In this document: piece by piece, positions 58,640-64,000 of the stretch | How the letters are laid out: the number at the start of each line of letters is the position of its first letter | Position numbering within the stretch: position 1 is the first letter of the stretch | Origin: Faecalibacterium sp. | Lineage (GTDB): Bacteria; Bacillota; Clostridia; Oscillospirales; Ruminococcaceae | Assembly (NCBI GenBank): GCA_020025825.1 | Contig: JAHHRL010000003.1 | Span: 145,106-209,105, forward strand | Direction of reading: 5' to 3' | Length of the DNA: 64,000 nucleotides | The notes under the pieces: model-generated | Told to the model about the DNA's origin: nothing | The model's input: the letters and a program-made list of their open reading frames with translations, nothing else | Databases searched by the model: none | Translations under genes and position numbers: made by a program

Positions 58640-60070
58640 ATGGAGCTACAAAAAAAGAAACTTACTCGTTGTGAGCTGTTTTACGGCGGCCCAAGCCGCT
58701 TGGAAATTGTGCTGTTTGGGTTAGCGGCTGCGTTTTGCTGGCTGGCATTTGCGCACCCGGATATTCAGGAAACGGCACGGCATGGATACATTTTAATCCG
58801 CAGCACGCTGGACGGTAACTTTTTTGGCTTTTTTGAAGATACCTTTTACCGCACCTACGGCTACGGATATGTAAATGCGGCACATTATAACATTTTAATG
58901 TATATCCTGTACGCGCTATGGGAACTGCCGCTTTATATCATAGAACAAATTGGCGGCTTTGCGTTTTCGGACGTATTCCTGTCCATGTGGTGCAAGGCAA
59001 TTGGTGTGGGGTTTTATTTGGGCTGCGGCCTATTATGCGGCAGGCTGGCTCAACAGATTGGGTGCAGCAAAGAAGCTTCGGCCTGGGCACCGCTGCTGTT
59101 TTGGCTGAACCCTATCAGTTTCTTTTCCACCTTAGTTATGGGGCAGTATGACAGCATTGCGCTGCTGTTTTTGTTATGGGCGCTCACAGCGTATTTTGAT
59201 AAAAAGTATTTGCGCTTTTCGCTGCTGATGGGCGTAGGCATGGTATTTAAGTTTTTCCCGCTGTTTGTGTTTGTACCACTGATTTTACTGGTGGAAAAGC
59301 GGTTTTTGCACATTGTAAAGTATTTGGCAGTTAGTATGTGGCTGTATATTCCCACAACGCTGCTGTTTGCAGGGCGCACAGGGGATGCGGCATTCTTTAA
59401 TCAATTGATGACAGACCGCCTGTTTGCATCGACTTTTGCAGGCGGTGCGATGGATTATTCCGCACTTGGCTTTATGATGGTACTGATTTGCGCTGCGGCA
59501 TTCTTTTTGCGCCCGGCGGATACGGCGCAATGGCAGCGCTGGAGTTTGTATTTAGGGCTTGCAGCATTTACAGCCTTATTTACATTTGTGCTATGGCACC
59601 CACAATGGCTGATTATGCTGGTTCCGTTTTTGCTGCTTACAACATTGCAGCAGAGCCGCCCGATGGGATTTGCGTATATTGAACTGGCATTTTATATTGG
59701 ATTTTTTGTGATGATGGCGATGCTGTATCCACGTGCACTGGAGGGAAACCTGTTTGATATGGGTGTGTTCCAGCCGCTGGTGGGCATAAGCTTTTCCGGC
59801 GCAGATGCGGTCCAGCACAATGCGTTTTATTTTCAGCTGATTCCGTACATGAAACAGATTGTTCCCATTTTATTTTATGGAGGGTTGCTGAGTGGGCTGC
59901 TGTTTAAGCTGCCAATGGGAAACAGCACCGCAGCAGAACGGCTTGGCGGAAATGGCACAGAAAAAGTGTCGTGGAGAGTTTGGAGCTGGGGAACCTTTGC
60001 GGTAGCTTTTGGTGGATTTTGGGCCGTTCCGTCGCTGTTTAGTTACTTGAAAGTAACGGGGCTGCTATAA
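58640..60070 (+). CDS. Polytopic membrane protein, GT-C glycosyltransferase-like
   Basis: The 476-residue protein has about twelve membrane segments. A WLNPISFFSTLVMGQYDSIALLFLLWALTAY region resembles the GQYD motif of mannosyltransferases that use polyprenyl-phosphate sugars (GT-C fold), followed by FKFFPLFVFVPLILL. The family assignment is pattern-based. It would add a sugar on the outer face of the membrane. The start at 58640 follows CGAGGTCGCT; an upstream in-frame ATG at 58616 has no ribosome-binding site. No cell-wall glycan cluster surrounds it. Confidence 0.72.
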   Translation: MELQKKKLTRCELFYGGPSRLEIVLFGLAAAFCWLAFAHPDIQETARHGYILIRSTLDGNFFGFFEDTFYRTYGYGYVNAAHYNILMYILYALWELPLYIIEQIGGFAFSDVFLSMWCKAIGVGFYLGCGLLCGRLAQQIGCSKEASAWAPLLFWLNPISFFSTLVMGQYDSIALLFLLWALTAYFDKKYLRFSLLMGVGMVFKFFPLFVFVPLILLVEKRFLHIVKYLAVSMWLYIPTTLLFAGRTGDAAFFNQLMTDRLFASTFAGGAMDYSALGFMMVLICAAAFFLRPADTAQWQRWSLYLGLAAFTALFTFVLWHPQWLIMLVPFLLLTTLQQSRPMGFAYIELAFYIGFFVMMAMLYPRALEGNLFDMGVFQPLVGISFSGADAVQHNAFYFQLIPYMKQIVPILFYGGLLSGLLFKLPMGNSTAAERLGGNGTEKVSWRVWSWGTFAVAFGGFWAVPSLFSYLKVTGLL

Positions 60071-60075
60071 AATAT

Positions 60076-60107
60076 GCAGCCTGCCCCGAGGCAGGCTGCT
60101 TTGTTTT
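60076..60107 (+). terminator. Terminator after the GT-C-like gene
   Basis: GCAGCCTGCC / GGCAGGCTGC stem followed by TTTGTTTTG. Confidence 0.85.
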
Positions 60108-60143
60108 GAATATATGAGAGAAAAGAGGAATAGGAGTTACAAT

Positions 60144-61547
60144 ATGCAGATAATCAATATGAACCGTGCGCTGGGCAATACCCCACGCTGTGGAGAACTG
60201 CCTACACAAAAGGACTTGCTGGGGCAAGTAATGACTGTAGCGGGACCGTCTATGCTGGAGATGCTGCTGGTTAGTTTGATGGGACTGGTAGACACGGCGA
60301 TGGTCAGTGCTTTAGGCGATGGTGCGATTGCAGCGGTTGGTATTACCACACAGCCTAAATTTATCGGTCTGTGCTTTTTCTTTTCTATGGGCATGGCGGT
60401 TTCGGCACTGGTTGCACGGCGCCGTGGTGAGGACAATGAGGCCAGTGCTACGCAAGTGCTGAGAATGGCGTTGGTAATTGCGGCGGTTATGTCGATTATC
60501 GTCAGCCTGCTGTTTATTGTTTTTGCAGAGCCGATTTGTTATCTGGTAGGTGCAGGCGAGGATATTATTCAAGATGCGGCGGAATACCTGCAAATCGTTA
60601 TGGGCGGCATGGTATTTACCGTTATCGCTTACATCATCAATGCAACACAGCGTGGCTGCGGCAATACACGTCTTTCCATGAAAACGAATTTGGCATCAAA
60701 CTGTGTCAATATGGTGCTGAACTTCCTGCTGATTGAAGGTCGGTTCGGCTTTCCACGTATGGGAATCCAAGGTGCAGCATGGGCAACGGTAATTGGTACG
60801 ATGGTGGGCTGCGCAATGAGTATTGCGTCGCTGTTCAATAAGCAGACATACGTACAAGGCCGCAAACTGTTTAAGGCATCCTTTGGCGGCTGGTTTGATA
60901 AAAAGAATCTGCGCTCGATGGTAGATGTGGGCGGCAGCGCATTTGTGGAACAGATTTTTATGCGTGTGGGATTTTTACTGTTTTCCCGCATTGTGGCAAA
61001 GCTGGGTACGCTGGAGATGGCTGCACACGTAATTGGCATGAATATCATGACGGTTTCGTTCTGTATTGGTGATGGATTACAAACGGCAAGTATTGCCCTG
61101 TCGGGGCAGAGCTTGGGCCGCAAGCGTCCGGATTTGGCACGGCTGTATGCATCGATGTGCCAACGGGTTGGCTTTAGCTGTGCGGTAGTGCTGTCTATTA
61201 TTCTGTTTACGTTTAACCAGCAGATTTATACGCTGTTCTCGAAAGATGAAACGGTATTAGCATACGGTGTACAGATTGTATTTTTACTGTGCTTTATTTT
61301 GTTCTTCCAGATTGAACAGGTAATTTACGGCGGTGTACTGCGCAGTGCCGGTGATACCAAGTACACAGCGCTTGTTTCGCTGATTTCCATTACGTTGGTA
61401 CGTGTAAGTATCAGCTGGCTGCTTTGCTATCCTTTAGGATTGGGTCTGGCAGGTGCATGGGCCGGCATTTTGTGCCAGCAGGCATTAAGCTGGTACTTGT
61501 TCCGTCACCGCTTCCAAAAGGGTGAATGGACTAAAATTGATATTTGA
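60144..61547 (+). CDS. MATE family multidrug/cation exporter
   Basis: The 467-residue protein has twelve membrane segments in two related halves: VAGPSMLEMLLVSLMGLVDTAMVSALGDGAIAAVG in the first and VDVGGSAFVEQIFMRVGFLLFSRIVAKLG in the second. It exports organic cations or drugs against Na+ or H+. The start at 60144 follows AGGAGTTACAAT; the earlier in-frame ATG at 60114 has no site. The N-terminus carries about 30 hydrophilic residues. Confidence 0.95.
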   Translation: MQIINMNRALGNTPRCGELPTQKDLLGQVMTVAGPSMLEMLLVSLMGLVDTAMVSALGDGAIAAVGITTQPKFIGLCFFFSMGMAVSALVARRRGEDNEASATQVLRMALVIAAVMSIIVSLLFIVFAEPICYLVGAGEDIIQDAAEYLQIVMGGMVFTVIAYIINATQRGCGNTRLSMKTNLASNCVNMVLNFLLIEGRFGFPRMGIQGAAWATVIGTMVGCAMSIASLFNKQTYVQGRKLFKASFGGWFDKKNLRSMVDVGGSAFVEQIFMRVGFLLFSRIVAKLGTLEMAAHVIGMNIMTVSFCIGDGLQTASIALSGQSLGRKRPDLARLYASMCQRVGFSCAVVLSIILFTFNQQIYTLFSKDETVLAYGVQIVFLLCFILFFQIEQVIYGGVLRSAGDTKYTALVSLISITLVRVSISWLLCYPLGLGLAGAWAGILCQQALSWYLFRHRFQKGEWTKIDI

Positions 61548-61654
61548 TGCCAATAAGCAGATGGATGAATTTGCCATACGCAAACAACGGACGGAGAATG
61601 ACGTAAAAGGGACGGCAATTCTATCTGGTACAGATTGACGATAAAAAATACGGC

Positions 61655-61700
61655 TTACACCCACCCGATTTCATAATTGAAATCGGGTGGGTGTTTTATT
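61655..61700 (+). terminator. Terminator after the MATE gene
   Basis: A 17-base-arm hairpin (ACACCCACCCGATTTCA and complement, TAAT loop) followed by TTTTATT. It lies 110 nt after the stop; no gene is seen between. Confidence 0.88.
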
Positions 61701-61744
61701 ATACGGTGCCCATTATTGCCAGAATAGAAAAGCTGCAATATAGT

Positions 61745-61776
61745 AAAAAACTCCCGGTTTTATACCGAGAGTTTTT
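61745..61776. terminator. Second hairpin with A/T tails
   Basis: AAAAAACTC/GAGTTTTT and CGG/CCG arms around a TTTTATA loop. Confidence 0.6.
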
Positions 61777-61811
61777 GGGCTATGGAATGTGAGGACAAAA
61801 GGATTGGAAAC

Positions 61812-61849
61812 GAAAAAAGCAGCCTCAACCCTTAGGTTGAAGCTGCTTT
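61812..61849 (-). terminator. tRNA-Arg terminator
   Basis: On the minus strand AAAAGCAGC-TTCAACC / GGTTGA-GGCTGCTTTT stem followed by T residues, directly after the tRNA. Confidence 0.88.
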
Positions 61850-61926
61850 TGGTGCGCCCGACTGGATTCGAACCAGCGGCCTTCAGAGTCGGAGTCTGAC
61901 GCGCTATCCAACTGCGCTACGAGCGC
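61850..61926 (-). tRNA. tRNA-Arg (CCG)
   Basis: The 77-nt minus-strand cloverleaf has acceptor GCGCTCG/CGGGCGC, D-arm GCGCAGTTGGATAGCGC, anticodon loop CTCCGAC (CCG), T-arm CTGGTTCGAATCCAG and encoded CCA. Confidence 0.95.
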
Positions 61927-62104
61927 ATATATACTGATTTCAGCACGATATATTATACCAGACTAAAGTAGAAAATGCAAATAGGAAAAGGCTTGCTGGA
62001 TGGCTTGCTGGGCGGTATACTGAAACACAGAACCTATAAAACAAAGAGCTTTGCAGCATTTGGAACGGCGAAGGATAGGAGAAAAAGACGAGGAGGGACG
62101 GAGT

Positions 62105-62926
62105 GTGTCCGGCATGGAGTTAAATATGCGAAAAAATCCGGAAGAATCCGGTCGATTTTATATATCAGGAGATGGCAATGCACAGGCGATGGGATTGCTG
62201 AGCCATTTGGAAAAGTGTGCAAAAGAAAGCAGTGCGGCAAATGGTGAGGCTGTAAACCTGTTTACAGTGGGAGTACTGATGCAAGGCGAGGGCAACGAAC
62301 CAAAGGAATATACGTTGCGTAGGACACATGCACAGTGGTTTTTTGCGCTGCTGCCTATTTGGGAACAATTGCAGAAAAAACAGACCGTGATTGTAGCGAT
62401 TGACGGACGCTGCGGCAGCGGCAAAACGACATTGGCACAATGCATTGCAGAGGTGTTCCCTTGCAGGGTATTCCATGCAGATGAGTACTATTTGCCTTTG
62501 CAGAAAAGATGTACAGGCTGGGAGAAGATACCGTCTGCTAACATGGATTTGGAGCGGCTTCGACAGCAGGTGCTGATTCCCGCCAAGGAGGGGAAGGACA
62601 TTGAATATGTGCCCTACAGCTGCCGCAAGGGAGAATATGGGACGCCGCAAACAATCCCGTTTACGCCGCTTACTGTAGTGGAGGGCAGTTACAGCCAGCA
62701 CCCGTTGCTGGCGGACTATTACGACGAAACTCTATTTTTGACCTGCGGAAAAGAGGAGCAGGAAAAGCGCCTAAAGGCAAGAGAGGGAGAACGGTACACG
62801 GCATTTGCGACCAGATGGATTCCGCTGGAGGAAGGGTACTTTACCCAATATCAGACAGAAAGCAGGGCAAGCTGCTGCATGGATACTACAGCTTTTCCGG
62901 CAAGAAAATGGACCGGAAAAGACTAA
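62105..62926 (+). CDS. Uridine kinase-like P-loop protein
   Basis: The 273-residue protein has a Walker A IVAIDGRCGSGKTTLAQCI at about residues 97-115, a following VFHADEYYLPL segment as in uridine kinase (acid on the nucleoside), and a later VVEGSYSQHPLLADYYDETLFL strand. It resembles phosphoribulokinase/uridine kinase proteins. About 95 residues of unknown character precede the P-loop. A GTG start at 62105 fits GGAGGGACGGAGT; an in-frame ATG at 62114 is an alternative. The substrate is unknown. Confidence 0.8.
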   Translation: MSGMELNMRKNPEESGRFYISGDGNAQAMGLLSHLEKCAKESSAANGEAVNLFTVGVLMQGEGNEPKEYTLRRTHAQWFFALLPIWEQLQKKQTVIVAIDGRCGSGKTTLAQCIAEVFPCRVFHADEYYLPLQKRCTGWEKIPSANMDLERLRQQVLIPAKEGKDIEYVPYSCRKGEYGTPQTIPFTPLTVVEGSYSQHPLLADYYDETLFLTCGKEEQEKRLKAREGERYTAFATRWIPLEEGYFTQYQTESRASCCMDTTAFPARKWTGKD

Positions 62927-62963
62927 TCCCTTACATTATATATAATAAAAATATAAATACAGA

Positions 62964-62996
62964 AAAGAGAGGGCTTAAACAAGCCCTCTCTTTTTG
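62964..62996. terminator. Bidirectional terminator
   Basis: AGAGAGGGCTT / AAGCCCTCTCT stem with AAAC loop and T-run, between convergent genes. Confidence 0.92.
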
Positions 62997-63773
62997 TTAT
63001 TTATGGTTGCGCTGCCAGATGGAGTAAAGGCCATCCAAAATTAAAGACTGGTCGTAAGTGATGGGAGTGGTGCAGGCATTTAGAATGCTTGCGGGAAGGC
63101 TGCCGGTAGCAAAGAAGTGGGTATCCTGACCGAGAGCCTTTAAGAAGTGCTGCGCCATACCGTCAATCATAGCGGCAGTGCCCAGAACGATGCCGCTTTG
63201 CAGACAGGCGGCAGTATTGGTACTGATGGGGTTTACGTCGGTGATGGAATCGGGGTCGACCTGAGGAAGCTGGGCGGTTTCCTTTACCATATTAGAAACC
63301 GACAGGTGCGGGCTTAACATGATGGAACCACCAAGCAGCTCCTGCTTCTGGTTTGCAGCCATCATAGTTAGGGCGGTATCTGCATTGATGACAACCACGG
63401 GACCATTATAACGAGCAACGGCGGCTACGATGCCACACAGTAAATCGGCACCAAGCTGTGCCGGGTTATCCACACGCAGGCGCATACCGCTTTTTAATCC
63501 CGGCCCAACCGTTAAGATACGAACCGAGGAAAGCTGCTTTAGTGCGGCAAGAACACGGGGAGTCACGTTTGGTACAACGCTGCCCAGGATACAGCCTTCG
63601 ATTTGCGCAGGCGGCTGGATACCGTGCAGAGATAACAGGCTATACAGGCGAATAGCATATTCATCGGATGTAGCCAGCGGGTCGGTGTGCAGCTTACCAT
63701 GAAATAGCAGGTGACTATCTTTATAAGCACCAACGGTAATGTTGGTGTTACCAATATTAACAGTAAGAATCAT
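62997..63773 (-). CDS. coaX: Type III pantothenate kinase homologue with altered active-site residues
   Basis: The 258-residue protein aligns along its length with CoaX (Baf family): VGPGLKSGMRLRVDNPAQLGAD, STNTAACLQSGIVLG and ATGSLPASIL are typical. Key catalytic positions differ: the DIGNTN motif is NIGNTN (Asn6), the GADR motif is GADLL (Asp110 kept, Arg lost), and the VVDFGTATT motif reads VINADTALT (Asn130, Asp132). Activity may be weak or absent, or it may have another role. The start at 63773 has only a weak ribosome-binding site (AGGAGAGCATACACACT). I cannot see whether another CoaX or CoaA exists in the genome. Confidence 0.85.
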   Translation of the reverse strand: MILTVNIGNTNITVGAYKDSHLLFHGKLHTDPLATSDEYAIRLYSLLSLHGIQPPAQIEGCILGSVVPNVTPRVLAALKQLSSVRILTVGPGLKSGMRLRVDNPAQLGADLLCGIVAAVARYNGPVVVINADTALTMMAANQKQELLGGSIMLSPHLSVSNMVKETAQLPQVDPDSITDVNPISTNTAACLQSGIVLGTAAMIDGMAQHFLKALGQDTHFFATGSLPASILNACTTPITYDQSLILDGLYSIWQRNHK

Positions 63774-63894
63774 AGTGTGTATGCTCTCCTATCTTTAAGC
63801 AGAATAGAATTGTTTATATAATAGTAGCTTGTAGGAGAGAAAAAGGCAAGAAGCAGAGGAAAAGGAAGAATAGATACGTTTAGTAATACTATTG

Positions 63895-63906
63895 CCTATG
63901 CATAGG
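63895..63906. promoter_or_regulatory. 12-bp palindrome upstream of coaX
   Basis: The perfect palindrome CCTATGCATAGG lies in the 227-bp intergenic end of the window. It may be an operator for coaX or for the gene beyond the edge. Confidence 0.3.
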
Positions 63907-63972
63907 TACTAAAACAGAGAACAAACTGTATAAAATGACAAAGGAAATAAAAAGTCGAAAAAAATGCGAAAA

Positions 63973-64000
63973 AGGTGTTGACTTATTTTTGAAAGCGAGT
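63973..64000 (+). promoter_or_regulatory. Truncated plus-strand promoter at the window end
   Basis: A TTGACT -35-like hexamer (about 63978-63983) is followed by an AT-rich spacer; the -10 would fall at or beyond the window edge. The rest of 63774-63972 shows no gene. Confidence 0.3.

Noticed and set aside
61548..61849. Possible integration site at tRNA-Arg
   Set aside because: No repeat of the tRNA 3' end, integrase or foreign gene was seen on either side; the interval contains only terminators.

Overview
The window is a chromosomal segment from a Gram-positive anaerobe, most likely a Clostridia member of the Oscillospiraceae/Ruminococcaceae (Faecalibacterium/Gemmiger/Subdoligranulum-like). 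This is inferred from roughly 50% GC, strong AGGAGG ribosome-binding sites, pyruvate:ferredoxin oxidoreductase, PPi-type phosphofructokinases, a Mn-dependent family II pyrophosphatase and a Bacillus/Clostridium-type replication-origin gene order. No phage, insertion-sequence transposase or CRISPR array was found. Nearly all of it is ordinary host chromosome.

Layout: 1-9 kb carries a truncated MgtE Mg transporter, a small (p)ppGpp synthetase, a hypothetical gene, PFOR, a Ca/Na antiporter, a Nudix hydrolase and an RluA-type pseudouridine synthase. From 9.6 to 32 kb lies the origin region. Leftward (minus strand) run dnaA-dnaN-yaaA-recF-remB-gyrB-gyrA, then a VTC-domain protein. Rightward run rpmH-rnpA-yidD-yidC-jag, mnmE-mnmG-rsmG, noc, parA-parB and serS. 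DnaA-box-like 9-mers flank dnaA on both sides, with an AT-rich stretch next to them (bipartite oriC). Three parS palindromes lie beside rsmG and parAB. From 32 to 44 kb come a flavodoxin/ferredoxin protein, tRNA-Met and tRNA-Glu, a second dense cluster of DnaA-box-like motifs, uppP, a DUF362 Fe-S protein, an M18 aminopeptidase, gluQ, a yybP-ykoY Mn riboswitch driving an ArsB/NhaD-type permease, a CBS/DRTGG family II pyrophosphatase and acylphosphatase. From 43 to 64 kb are a secreted Ig-like/cysteine-peptidase protein, an HD protein, a second MgtE, a rhomboid protease, an SNF transporter divergent from a MalY/PatB aminotransferase, two tandem PPi-PFK paralogs, shikimate kinase, a short KdpD-like kinase with a KdpE-like regulator, a BaiN/YhiN flavoprotein, TraX, a GT-C-like membrane protein, a MATE exporter, tRNA-Arg, a uridine-kinase-like P-loop protein and a CoaX homologue with altered catalytic motifs.

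Functionally the window joins replication initiation and segregation (DnaA/DnaN/RecF/Gyr, Noc/ParAB/parS) with ribosome and membrane-insertion genes. Around these lie divalent-cation control (two MgtE genes with leaders, a Mn riboswitch and permease, a Mn-dependent PPase) and PPi-linked glycolysis. The points most worth a second look are the Mn-riboswitch-controlled ArsB/NhaD permease, the CoaX homologue lacking canonical acidic residues, the DnaA-box cluster 14 kb from dnaA, the two mgtE leaders with short ORFs, and a tandem-hairpin intergenic element at 2.7-2.9 kb.
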